Below are positions 1 to 6,114 of a DNA stretch of 23,703 nt, one piece after another; positions within the stretch are counted from its first letter, which is position 1; each line of letters opens with the position of its first letter. The notes under the pieces were generated by a model, which was not told the origin of the DNA, did no database searches, and worked only from the letters and a program-made list of their open reading frames with translations. The translations under genes and the position numbers were made by a program. Source of the DNA: a virus; the IMG/VR virus record IMGVR_UViG_3300017767_005457, positions 1 through 23,703 of that record. One strand, written 5' to 3'.

Positions 1-102
1 ATGAACAAGCACGATCGAGAGTTCTTCGAAGGCATAGTGTTCAGCTGTCTAGTACTACTGACTATCTTCTTCGTCGTATTATACGTAATGGATCGCTGGT
101 AA
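1..102 (+). CDS. 33-aa single-pass membrane protein (start uncertain)
   Basis: A 33-residue reading frame begins with ATG at the first base of the window and ends at TAA 100-102. It has a charged N-terminus (MNKHDREFFEG), one hydrophobic stretch of about 18 residues (IVFSCLVLLTIFFVVLYV) and a short C-terminus MDRW, so it would be a one-pass inner-membrane peptide. The gene could start upstream of the window, because the frame is open to the edge. Base composition matches the higher-GC block that includes the next two genes. I do not recognise a family and its role is unknown. Confidence 0.4.
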   Translation: MNKHDREFFEGIVFSCLVLLTIFFVVLYVMDRW

Positions 103-112
103 AGGAACTAGC

Positions 113-120
113 CTATAATA
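113..120 (+). promoter_or_regulatory. Promoter-like box CTATAATA before the gene at 126
   Basis: CTATAATA is followed by five bases (AGAGT) and then ATG. It has the same placement as the late-like boxes elsewhere, but with TATAAT in place of ATAAATA. No clear -35 is visible. Confidence 0.4.
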
Positions 121-125
121 AGAGT

Positions 126-299
126 ATGCCGAAAACAGACTTTGAGAAATTACAAGAGGAGCGAGCAGCTGCTACGCTACTAAGAGATGAACTGTCCTTC
201 CTTGTTGGGTGGACGAAAGCAGATAACCCAGATGTTGCGGAGAAGCTAGAGAAGGCTTTGAAGATGCATGAAGAAGCAAGATGCCAGGATTGGCTCTAA
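126..299 (+). CDS. 57-aa charged helical protein, unknown function
   Basis: This 57-residue frame (MPKTDFEKLQEERAAATLL...) is rich in Glu, Lys and Ala and probably all helical, with no cysteine pair, signal peptide or membrane segment. The start is supported by a TATAATA box five bases upstream. It lies between the small membrane peptide and the RadA-like gene, 23 bases before the latter, and shares their higher GC. It may be an accessory of the same transcription block. No family is recognised. Confidence 0.6.
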   Translation: MPKTDFEKLQEERAAATLLRDELSFLVGWTKADNPDVAEKLEKALKMHEEARCQDWL

Positions 300-317
300 T
301 TGGAACTATACTATAAT
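290..317 (+). promoter_or_regulatory. Sigma-70-like promoter for the RadA-like gene
   Basis: TTGGCT (290-295), a 16-base spacer and TATAAT (312-317) end five bases before the ATG at 323. The -35 matches the TTGACA consensus only partly. Confidence 0.4.
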
Positions 318-322
318 TAGGT

Positions 323-1228
323 ATGCAGATGAAACTTATTACAGATCAAACAAACTTTACCGCCGTTCAGGATATCACTATACCTGACATTTTCTTTAAC
401 CGTATGAAGTCCGGAGTACAGGACTTCGATAAACTCTTCGGCGAAGGTCTCCTTCCCGGCGCAGCGATTACTCTTACCGCCCAAGCAGGTTGCGGGAAGA
501 CCACATTTGCATTACAGCTTCTTGAGCACCTCTCACAGGCTGGTTATGATACATCGTATGCGTCCGGGGAGGAGAATTGCTTCCAGCTCGCCTTTACTTG
601 TAAGCGGCTCAACGTTAAGGGTGTGAAGATCGCTAACGTTACCGATATCGATACGATCGCTAAAGAGATGGAGGCGAACGATATCATGGTTGTCGATTCG
701 TTCCAGGCCCTTACTACTAAGACTAAGATGAATAGTCGAGCGCTCGAGCAGTACGCCATCAGTACTCTATGCAATAAAGCTAAGGAGTCAGAGTGTGTGT
801 TGATCTTCATCATGCACCTTACTAAAGCTGGCCAGTTAAAGGGCTCGACCCTCGTACCGCACTCGGTAGATGTTAACATGATGATCAGCCATGACATGGA
901 GTCTGATGACGATACGACTAGGCTCATCTCAGTATCGAAGAACCGCTTCGGTCAGTCGATCGAAGTACAAGCCCTCCTAGGTCATAAGGGCTTCCATATC
1001 GGCGATAAGGTAACGACTGGTAAGAAGATCAAGTCAAAGGCTAATCGTAAGGCAGACCTCCAAGCTAATATACTTAAGATGGACCCGCCTAACATTACCG
1101 AGCAAGGAGTAATGTCCTCTTTCAGTTTAACTAAAGGTCAAACGTACGTAGTGCTTAAGCAGCTAGTAGATGATAAGAAGCTTAAGAAGTATGGCAGAGG
1201 TACCAATGCAGTCTGGAAAAAGATCTAA
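323..1228 (+). CDS. RadA/Sms-like ATPase with C-terminal winged-helix-like region
   Basis: This is a RecA-fold ATPase of the RadA/Sms type, which processes recombination intermediates by driving branch migration on DNA. Visible motifs are Walker A AQAGCGKT (residues 53-60), a SGEE motif near 81-84, Walker B IMVVDS (121-126) and KNRFG (206-210), the hallmark of RadA. It is 301 residues, against about 450 for bacterial RadA: the N-terminal zinc finger and the C-terminal Lon-protease-like domain are both missing. Instead the last 70 residues look like a small winged-helix domain (ITEQGVMSSFSLTKGQTYVV...). The ATG at 323 sits five bases after TATAAT; an in-frame ATG at 329 is an alternative. Codon use is GC-richer than in most of the window. 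A DnaB-like or RecA-like assignment fits less well because of KNRFG. Confidence 0.8.
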   Translation: MQMKLITDQTNFTAVQDITIPDIFFNRMKSGVQDFDKLFGEGLLPGAAITLTAQAGCGKTTFALQLLEHLSQAGYDTSYASGEENCFQLAFTCKRLNVKGVKIANVTDIDTIAKEMEANDIMVVDSFQALTTKTKMNSRALEQYAISTLCNKAKESECVLIFIMHLTKAGQLKGSTLVPHSVDVNMMISHDMESDDDTTRLISVSKNRFGQSIEVQALLGHKGFHIGDKVTTGKKIKSKANRKADLQANILKMDPPNITEQGVMSSFSLTKGQTYVVLKQLVDDKKLKKYGRGTNAVWKKI

Positions 1229-1250
1229 TACTTTCTCATCGGCATAACTA

Positions 1251-1289
1251 AAGCCTCTCTCGTTTCGGGTAACTGAGCGAGAGAGGTTT
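1251..1289 (+). terminator. Strong hairpin after the RadA-like gene
   Basis: CCTCTCTCG (1254-1262) pairs perfectly with CGAGAGAGG (1278-1286), extended by AAG/TTT to about 12 pairs around a 15-base loop. It starts 22 bases after the stop codon. The T-tract is only three bases, so it may terminate weakly or act in another way. Confidence 0.5.
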
Positions 1290-1454
1290 CTCTCTCGACC
1301 CCCGCTGCTCAGAGAGACCCCTCTAGAGAGACCGTTAGCGTTCGAGATTGGTAATATAGAGAGGCGATATAAAGAATTAAGGTACCACATGTCTTCAAAA
1401 AATTTTTTAGCGCTCCCGAGGTAGTTCCTATTACGGGAAAAATTATATTATAAG

Positions 1455-1462
1455 TATAAATA
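1455..1462 (+). promoter_or_regulatory. Late-like promoter box TATAAATA
   Basis: Perfect TATAAATA, then AGTAT, then the ATG at 1468. No well-spaced -35 is visible. Confidence 0.7.
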
Positions 1463-1467
1463 AGTAT

Positions 1468-1815
1468 ATGGCTATTACGTACGATATAAACATAAGAGAT
1501 TTTGAAGTTCAATTTGCAGGAACAGGAACTTTATCAGCATTAAGCAATATAGTAGTTGCAGTAAAATATGCTTTAAGTGGAAAAGATACAAGCGCTACAC
1601 CGGTATCAGCTAGTGAGGTGATTTGGGATCCATGTAATATAAATCTAGAAACTCCTGTAGTAAGTGCCTTTACTGCATTTGATAATCTTACTAAAGCTAA
1701 GGTACTTAAGTTTATGAAAGCTGCAGGTACTACTTCTAGAATATGGAACTTAACTGCTGCTATAGCTAAGACACAAGAAGCAGCAACAGAAGGAATTTCT
1801 GCTAAACCTTGGTAA
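1468..1815 (+). CDS. Small phage protein, possibly DUF7936-like
   Basis: This 115-residue protein starts MAITYDINIRDFEVQFAGTG. Its first half looks beta-rich and its second half helical (LTKAKVLKFMKAAGTTSRIW, then a helix). The layout resembles small phage proteins of the DUF7936 type, and also the gene at 9502, which shares the MAIT start and a TKAxxL-x-W-x-A pattern near its C-terminus. The function is unknown; a virion-associated role is a guess. The start is fixed by a perfect TATAAATA box five bases upstream, so the mRNA may be leaderless. Confidence 0.75.
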   Translation: MAITYDINIRDFEVQFAGTGTLSALSNIVVAVKYALSGKDTSATPVSASEVIWDPCNINLETPVVSAFTAFDNLTKAKVLKFMKAAGTTSRIWNLTAAIAKTQEAATEGISAKPW

Positions 1816-1821
1816 CTTTAA

Positions 1822-1829
1822 CATAAATA
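1822..1829 (+). promoter_or_regulatory. Late-like promoter box CATAAATA
   Basis: CATAAATA, then ATAAT, then the ATG at 1835. It would drive the 1835-2334 gene pair. Confidence 0.65.
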
Positions 1830-1834
1830 ATAAT

Positions 1835-2347
1835 ATGTCCGATATTTATAATAAAAACGCAAGAGAAGCTCACTTAATGTCAGAAGCTTATAGTAGCATC
1901 TATAACGAAGATGACAATAAAGAGATAAAATTATTTCATCCTACTTTTGCTAGCGGTTCTCCTAAGATTATAGAAGTATTAGCAAATGCTCAAAAGCTTA
2001 TCGAGTATTGGATGGAAAAAGGTTTTAAATTAGCAACACCAGAAGAAGCTGCTAAGTATTCTGATGAAGAAGATAAGGATTTACATGATGAAGATAATGA
2101 ATATGATTCAGAGGCTGATGCATATAGAGATATGTCTGATAAGTATAAAGCAGAAGATTCTGTTGAAGTTGGTAATATATACAAAGGTGAATCATATTAT
2201 GAGTTAGTTGTTGGTATCAAAGGTAATGAAGTATTCACTAAGAAGATCGATCTAGAGGATGGTAATCAATATGATATCAATCAGATGCATAAAGAGCTCT
2301 CACATGCTGGTAACATCGATTTTGAATTTCTAAATGAAATCCTTTAA
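1835..2347 (+). CDS. Acidic phage protein with NKNARE N-terminal module
   Basis: This is a 170-residue, strongly acidic protein with no membrane segment. Residues 6-24 (NKNAREAHLMSEAYSSIYN) match the start of the protein at 3699 (NKNAREKELLEEAYASLYE), pointing to a shared N-terminal targeting or processing peptide. The middle (about 70-115) is rich in Asp and Glu (SDEEDKDLHDEDNEYDSE), and the end may form a small beta-domain. By analogy with T4 internal proteins, the conserved start could be a capsid-targeting sequence cut by the prohead protease (MSE|A); this is inference. The gene overlaps the next by 14 bases. Confidence 0.75.
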   Translation: MSDIYNKNAREAHLMSEAYSSIYNEDDNKEIKLFHPTFASGSPKIIEVLANAQKLIEYWMEKGFKLATPEEAAKYSDEEDKDLHDEDNEYDSEADAYRDMSDKYKAEDSVEVGNIYKGESYYELVVGIKGNEVFTKKIDLEDGNQYDINQMHKELSHAGNIDFEFLNEIL

Positions 2348-3026
2348 GATATACTTCGAACAAACCAATCTAGCTACAACATTTAGTAATACTCGAGGCG
2401 AACTAAGTGCTAATTCATTAGAAGAGCTGCTACAGAGATACGAAGGTATGACTGTTAAGCAAGCACTAGATAAAGGACATACCGGTAGAGGGCCTCAATA
2501 TCTAGATCTCCTCTTACGCAATACACTAGAGTCACGCAGCGGTTTAGATATTCTAGATATGTCCGCAGACGAAGCTAATAATCTGCAAGACTTTATTAAG
2601 AAGCTCATCTTGTTTCTATTAAAGGATGTACGTCGTAATAATATGGCTCAAGATATCTCAGAAACAGATGAATTCAAAAGACAGCACAATTACGATGACT
2701 ATCTTAAAGCGAAAGACGTTGCAGTAGCTGGGAGAAGAAAGATAAGAGAGGAAATGTTAGCAGCTAAAGAAGCAGGTGACGAGGAAAGATATAGAGCTCT
2801 AAGAAGCGATATCACTAGTACTATAGGGGACTGGGAGAAAGAAACTGAATATGGTAAAGCTAGTGCACAGGCGTATAAAGAGAAACAAGAAAGAGATAAA
2901 GCTCTACAATTCAATACACCTATAACAGCAGAGTTTCTAAAAGATGATGGTTCAGATTATTATGGTGATTTAGCAGACGCTGCAGCTAGGATAGGTATTA
3001 AGTCTTCGAAGGTTATAGACGTTTAA
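2334..3026 (+). CDS. Helical phage protein, unknown function
   Basis: This 230-residue, mostly helical, charged protein begins MKSFKIYFEQ, a start much like the MKxFxxF peptides found on internal proteins of T4-like phages. Residues from about 120 to 190 are rich in Lys, Arg and Glu (KAKDVAVAGRRKIREEM...) and could form a long helix or coiled coil. The ATG lies inside the last codons of the preceding gene, so translation is probably coupled. The 3' end overlaps the ferredoxin gene by four bases in convergent orientation. No family is recognised. Confidence 0.7.
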   Translation: MKSFKIYFEQTNLATTFSNTRGELSANSLEELLQRYEGMTVKQALDKGHTGRGPQYLDLLLRNTLESRSGLDILDMSADEANNLQDFIKKLILFLLKDVRRNNMAQDISETDEFKRQHNYDDYLKAKDVAVAGRRKIREEMLAAKEAGDEERYRALRSDITSTIGDWEKETEYGKASAQAYKEKQERDKALQFNTPITAEFLKDDGSDYYGDLADAAARIGIKSSKVIDV

Positions 3027-3253
3027 CCATCATCTCCAATAGCATCTACAGGGCAACCTTCCAGCGCCTCTTTACACAACTCTTCTTCTTCTGCGTTAAC
3101 CGGTTGTTTATATACATACGAGTATCCCTCATCTTCATTCCGCGTAAAGTTGCTAGGTGCTGTCTCTCTACACGCATCACAATCTATACATTCCTCATCA
3201 ACATAATAAGTACCAGGTACATTTTCTTCATACTTATATTTTTTATCAGCCAT
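3023..3253 (-). CDS. Ferredoxin with a single Fe-S cluster
   Basis: This 76-residue ferredoxin has cysteines at C22, C25 and C28 (CIDCDAC) and C67 followed by Pro (EGCPVDAIG), the C-x2-C-x2-C...CP pattern that binds one [4Fe-4S] or [3Fe-4S] cluster; C60 is extra. It would act as a soluble electron carrier in the cytoplasm. The layout NVPGTYYVDEECIDCDACRETAP...EGYSYVYKQP recalls, from memory, ferredoxins of Verrucomicrobia and some deltaproteobacterial groups. I chose the start MADKKYK at 3253 because it sits five bases after CTAAATA; the ATG at 3283 would cover that box. It stands alone on the minus strand, convergent with the preceding gene. Its redox partner is not visible here. Confidence 0.85.
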   Translation of the reverse strand: MADKKYKYEENVPGTYYVDEECIDCDACRETAPSNFTRNEDEGYSYVYKQPVNAEEEELCKEALEGCPVDAIGDDG

Positions 3254-3258
3254 ATAAC

Positions 3259-3266
3259 TATTTAGT
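3259..3266 (-). promoter_or_regulatory. Late-like promoter box ACTAAATA (ferredoxin)
   Basis: Read on the minus strand this is ACTAAATA, then GTTAT, then the ATG at 3253. The CTAAATA form matches what I recall of late promoters in T4-like cyanophages. Confidence 0.6.
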
Positions 3267-3341
3267 TTATAATATAAGACCATCCAGAATTTTTTGGCCG
3301 AGTGATCTTCGATCGAAATAGTATAAAATGTATCTGTATTG

Positions 3342-3349
3342 TATAAATA
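3342..3349 (+). promoter_or_regulatory. Late-like promoter box TATAAATA
   Basis: Perfect TATAAATA, then TTATT, then the ATG at 3355. It decides the start of that gene over the in-frame ATG at 3328, and would drive the 3355-3699-4112 unit. Confidence 0.7.
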
Positions 3350-3354
3350 TTATT

Positions 3355-3699
3355 ATGAAACAACACAATAGTTTTAAAAACGATATGGACCTCATTAGTG
3401 AAGCCGCCATGGGTGTGCTCGGAGGAGCTCATATGATGCACAATGTAGCTGGTAATGCTGCTGATGCTTTGGCACAAGATGATGGTTATAATAGCCCTGA
3501 AGAGGCTGCCGAGGATACATCTAAGAAAGATATACTTAATGCAATCGATAGTGCAATCGCTCAAGTTGAAGGATTAGATCAATTTCCTGATATAGCTGAT
3601 GCATTGCAGAATGTCTTAGATCATCATAAGCATAGTGAAGATGGAGAGCATCATGGTGCACCTACCCCAGTTTCTCCTGAAGACGAAGCATACATGTAA
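3355..3699 (+). CDS. Acidic Ala-rich phage protein, unknown
   Basis: This 114-residue protein (MKQHNSFKNDMDLISEAAMG...) has a Gly/Ala/Met-rich section after the N-terminus, an acidic middle (SPEEAAEDTSKKDILNAID) and a His-rich tail (HHKHSEDGEHHG). The N-terminus holds ISE|A, which fits the (L/I)xE|(A/G/S) cleavage rule of T4-type prohead proteases, so a capsid-internal role is possible. The TAA stop shares its last A with the ATG of the next gene (TAATG), indicating coupled translation. No family is recognised. Confidence 0.7.
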   Translation: MKQHNSFKNDMDLISEAAMGVLGGAHMMHNVAGNAADALAQDDGYNSPEEAAEDTSKKDILNAIDSAIAQVEGLDQFPDIADALQNVLDHHKHSEDGEHHGAPTPVSPEDEAYM

Positions 3700-4112
3700 T
3701 GAATAAGAATGCTAGAGAGAAAGAGCTCTTAGAAGAGGCATACGCCTCTCTCTACGAAGCTAAAGACGAATCCGCTGAATCAATTGAATCAATTGAGGAT
3801 AGGTTTGCGAGCGCAGTTGAATATGCAGGTGATGTCGGAGAGTTTAATGTTCAAGATTTCCTGGAGTTTAAGCCATATATTGCAAACTGGGATACGTTAC
3901 TTGAGATTATTGATGAAGAGAATACAGAGGGATTTAGTGAGAGATGGGAAGAGATTAAGTTTGGAAGGTCAGAAGAGGATAATGAAGGTATGAGTAATTT
4001 AGAGGCTCTTATATCTAGTAGCGCTAACGAAGATGGTGAAATAGATATTAAACAAGGTGGCGGTACAAGTCCTGCTGCATTTGATGCTGAAGAAAAAACA
4101 GGCTTAGGATAA
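3699..4112 (+). CDS. Acidic phage protein with NKNARE N-terminal module
   Basis: This 137-residue, very acidic protein has a start (MNKNAREKELLEEAYASLYE) that repeats the module seen at 1835. LEE|A within it fits the T4-type prohead protease site. The rest is rich in Glu and Asp with a few hydrophobic helices (VQDFLEFKPYIANWDTLLEI) and has no known catalytic motif. It is joined to both neighbours by one-base TAATG overlaps, so the three genes from 3355 to 4510 form one translational unit. Confidence 0.72.
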   Translation: MNKNAREKELLEEAYASLYEAKDESAESIESIEDRFASAVEYAGDVGEFNVQDFLEFKPYIANWDTLLEIIDEENTEGFSERWEEIKFGRSEEDNEGMSNLEALISSSANEDGEIDIKQGGGTSPAAFDAEEKTGLG

Positions 4113-4510
4113 TGATAAAGTCTCGTAAATTCATCGCGGGATTAGCTCTATTTGTAGCAGCTACAGCTTTTGTTTTTACTAATCATACAGACTTTGATGG
4201 ATGGGCTGATATGATGAAATGGGTATTTGGTATCTATGTAGGCGGTAATGTAGGTGCTCATACAGCTGCTAAGGTTAAATTAGGTAATGGTCATCACCCG
4301 CCTGGGTCTGTTAGCAATGGTCAGCCAGGTGTTATTATAGCTCAAGATGACGTACATGTAACTCACCCCGCGGTAGCTACTCCAGTTACTACACCATATG
4401 TGGCAGTAAGAACTATGTCAGGTAAAGATCCTGAAGAAGTTAAAAAACAAATTGAGCAAGATCCAGAAGGTATAGAGATACCTCCTCCTGAAAAAGGTAC
4501 GAGAATTTAG
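4112..4510 (+). CDS. Small membrane protein, holin-like in shape
   Basis: This 132-residue protein has two likely membrane segments: FIAGLALFVAATAFVFT (about 7-23) and WVFGIYVGGNVGAHTAA (about 37-53). They are followed by a soluble, Pro- and Val-rich tail ending PPPEKGTRI. Two short segments plus a hydrophilic tail fit a holin or another phage envelope protein, but the better holin candidate lies beside the endolysin at 14330. It follows the 3699 gene with a TAATG overlap, so it is expressed with putative capsid-associated proteins. Function is unresolved. Confidence 0.65.
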   Translation: MIKSRKFIAGLALFVAATAFVFTNHTDFDGWADMMKWVFGIYVGGNVGAHTAAKVKLGNGHHPPGSVSNGQPGVIIAQDDVHVTHPAVATPVTTPYVAVRTMSGKDPEEVKKQIEQDPEGIEIPPPEKGTRI

Positions 4511-4520
4511 CAAATAGTTA

Positions 4521-4528
4521 AATAAGTA
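4521..4528 (+). promoter_or_regulatory. Variant late-like box AATAAGTA
   Basis: AATAAGTA, then CTCTA, then the GTG at 4534. One base differs from the AATAAATA form; the spacing supports the GTG start. Confidence 0.45.
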
Positions 4529-4533
4529 CTCTA

Positions 4534-5136
4534 GTGACTAGAAAAGAAATTCGAAATATCACTAAACGTCTCTTTGAAAATAGTAAGAGACATAACTTAG
4601 AGTTAGTTGAAATTAATGAGAGCTCTCCATATGTTGTTAATGCGGTAGTAGAGATACCCAAAGGAGGTTCAGCTAAGTACGAATATAACCCCGAACTAGA
4701 CACGTTCCAATTAGACCGGTGTCTTCCTGACTCTATGCAGTATCCATGTTCATATGGATTTGTTCCTTCTACTATGGGTCAAGATGATGATCCATTAGAT
4801 ATATTAATATACAATAACGTTCCTATTGATAGAGGTACTATAGTAGAGTGTAATGTTATAGGAGCTTTAGATATGGAAGACTCTCATGGCCAAGATTGGA
4901 AGATATTAGGAGTTCCAACTTATAGAGGAAAAGGATATTGGTCCTTAAAAGATGTAGATCAGATGTTCCTAAAAATAGCTGATAATTTTTTTAAGCATTA
5001 TAAGGATCTAGAGGAACAAAGGAAAGTAACAGTTCGTGGTTGGGTAGATAAAAAACAAGCTCTAAAGATAGTAGATGATTGTTGCGAACGTTTTAGACCT
5101 TTAGATTCTCTTAATGAGTTAATTAGAGAGTTTTAG
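4534..5136 (+). CDS. ppa: Family I inorganic pyrophosphatase
   Basis: It hydrolyses pyrophosphate to phosphate, pulling nucleotide polymerisation and activation reactions forward in the cytoplasm. The 200-residue protein covers the whole family I fold: IPKGGSAKYE (41-50), DR (61-62), YPCSYGF (70-76), the DxDPxD metal site D84-D86-P-L-D89, the second pair D116 and D121 (DSHGQD) and the HYKDLE motif near 155. All the metal-binding residues known from the E. coli enzyme (D65, D67, D70, D97, D102) have counterparts. An N-terminal extension of about 30 residues precedes the domain. Translation starts at GTG, five bases after a box-like AATAAGTA. Phage-encoded pyrophosphatase is uncommon; it fits with the ribonucleotide reductase and phosphoribosyltransferase of this phage. 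Confidence 0.93.
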   Translation: MTRKEIRNITKRLFENSKRHNLELVEINESSPYVVNAVVEIPKGGSAKYEYNPELDTFQLDRCLPDSMQYPCSYGFVPSTMGQDDDPLDILIYNNVPIDRGTIVECNVIGALDMEDSHGQDWKILGVPTYRGKGYWSLKDVDQMFLKIADNFFKHYKDLEEQRKVTVRGWVDKKQALKIVDDCCERFRPLDSLNELIREF

Positions 5137-5138
5137 CC

Positions 5139-5166
5139 TTGATTTTATAGTTTTGTATTATATAAT
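5139..5166 (+). promoter_or_regulatory. Sigma-70-like promoter
   Basis: TTGATT (5139-5144), a 16-base spacer and TATAAT (5161-5166), then TAAGT and the ATG at 5172. Confidence 0.5.
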
Positions 5167-5171
5167 TAAGT

Positions 5172-5510
5172 ATGTTAAACTTTATTATAATAGTTGGTAT
5201 TTTAGTATGGGTTATGACTTCTATAATGTTTGCAGCAACTTGCGGTGCTATGTTTGCTCCTACTAAAAGAAAAATTATTAGCAGATCTATAATCTCTTGC
5301 TTACTGCTGATACCTTGTCTCGTAGTTGTACCTTTAGGTTTTGTTGCAGGTATAATTTTATCTCTTATAATTTTTATAGTAGGTATATCTATTTTTGGTG
5401 TAAAGATAGCTTGCGAGCTTATAAGAGACGGTATACCAGAGATAGATGAAGATGGTAATATAATAGAAGAAGAAGTAAAAGAAACTACTATATCACCACC
5501 TTGGGTTTAG
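5172..5510 (+). CDS. Small integral membrane protein, unknown
   Basis: This 112-residue protein has an N-terminal membrane helix (FIIIVGILVWVMTSIMFAATCGAMF), a basic stretch (PTKRKIISR) and a long hydrophobic section (SIISCLLLIPCLVVVPLGFVAGIILSLI and on) that can hold two more helices. It ends in an acidic cytoplasmic-type tail (EIDEDGNIIEEEVKE). It has its own sigma-70-like promoter and may be expressed earlier than its late-box neighbours. No family is recognised; candidate roles are a holin-related, superinfection or envelope-modifying protein. Confidence 0.65.
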   Translation: MLNFIIIVGILVWVMTSIMFAATCGAMFAPTKRKIISRSIISCLLLIPCLVVVPLGFVAGIILSLIIFIVGISIFGVKIACELIRDGIPEIDEDGNIIEEEVKETTISPPWV

Positions 5511-5518
5511 TTTATTCG

Positions 5519-5526
5519 AATAAATA
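5519..5526 (+). promoter_or_regulatory. Late-like promoter box AATAAATA
   Basis: AATAAATA, then TATAT, then the ATG of the 16-codon frame at 5532. Confidence 0.6.
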
Positions 5527-5531
5527 TATAT

Positions 5532-5582
5532 ATGACTGATCCTCATAATATATACACACTACAAGGAGGCGCAATTATCTAA
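5532..5582 (+). CDS. Possible 16-aa leader peptide (MTDPHNIYTLQGGAII)
   Basis: A 16-codon frame starts exactly five bases after a late-like box and ends five bases before the ATG of the DUF5662-like gene. Codons for Gln-Gly-Gly create AAGGAGG (5563-5569), one of the few clear Shine-Dalgarno sequences in the window, so the peptide-coding stretch may also load ribosomes onto the downstream gene. It could be a leader peptide, a remnant of a longer gene, or an untranslated leader with a chance ATG. Confidence 0.35.
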   Translation: MTDPHNIYTLQGGAII

Positions 5583-5586
5583 TGTT

Positions 5587-6114
5587 ATGGATAAGGATGC
5601 AAACGATGGATCAGCTACTCTACCCCTCGAAATAAGGGAAGACTATAGACGTAGATTATTATCTGTTTGGGAGCATGTACAAGCAGTAAGAGCAGCAGCA
5701 TTTAAACTAGCTACTAGACTTATAGATAATGCTGAAACAGAAAATGATTTAGATTTAGCAAGACGTCTTTTACAACGTTGTAGTAAGCATGACTTATCTA
5801 AATTTCAAGGCATAGAGTGGGATACTCTCCATAGAGATGAAGATAAGCAGGCTTTAAAATTAGCTATACATCAACATCAACAAACTAATGATCACCACCC
5901 TGAATACCATGTTGATGGTATTAGCGCTATGAATGACGCTCAGGTAGCGGAAATGGTATGTGATTGGTATGCTAGACAATCAGAGATGGGTACTGACTTT
6001 AGATCTTTTATACGTAAAGATGCTCCGACAAGATGGGGCTTTACTACCAAATCAAAAATATATAAGACCATAAAAAGGTTTGTTGATCTCTTGCTTGATC
6101 CAGTTTTCAAATAA
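5587..6114 (+). CDS. DUF5662-like protein with HD-like histidine motifs
   Basis: This 175-residue helical protein has CSKHDLSKFQGIEW (about 66-79) and a second histidine cluster HQHQQTNDHHPEYHVDGI (about 97-114). HDxSKF and NxHHPEYH are, from memory, hallmarks of the DUF5662 family, common in phages and likely related to metal-dependent HD-domain hydrolases; no reaction is established. The N-terminus (MDKDANDGSATLPLEIREDYRRRL) is longer than in the homologues I recall. The frame remains open upstream but has no other ATG; AAGGAGG lies 17 bases before this start. A +1 frameshift from the 5532 peptide into this frame cannot be excluded. Confidence 0.7.
   Translation: MDKDANDGSATLPLEIREDYRRRLLSVWEHVQAVRAAAFKLATRLIDNAETENDLDLARRLLQRCSKHDLSKFQGIEWDTLHRDEDKQALKLAIHQHQQTNDHHPEYHVDGISAMNDAQVAEMVCDWYARQSEMGTDFRSFIRKDAPTRWGFTTKSKIYKTIKRFVDLLLDPVFK

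Larger units (their letters stand above)
1229..1467 (+). other. Intergenic region with repeated CT/GA-rich inverted segments
   Basis: No gene is visible in these 239 bases. The first half holds the terminator-like hairpin at 1251-1289 and further GAGAGA/CTCTCT segments: TCTCTCTCG (1289-1297), AGAGAGACC repeated at 1311-1319 and 1325-1333, and the palindrome CTCTAGAG near 1321. Together they allow several mutually exclusive hairpins. The second half becomes AT-rich and ends in the late-like box of the next gene. It could be an attenuator or a small structured RNA; neither is proven. Confidence 0.5.

Noticed and set aside
544-927. 127-codon open frame on the minus strand
   Set aside because: Antisense shadow of the RadA-like gene, with no family motif and no start box.
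1163-1512. Minus-strand open frames across the hairpin region
   Set aside because: They cross the repeat-rich gap and the start of the 1468 gene, and show no protein-like motif.
3328-3354. Upstream ATG for the 3355 gene
   Set aside because: It would place the perfect TATAAATA box inside the coding sequence; the ATG at 3355 has the standard five-base gap.
3262-3564. 100-codon minus-strand frame
   Set aside because: Antisense to the 3355 gene and across two promoter boxes; low-complexity, no motif.
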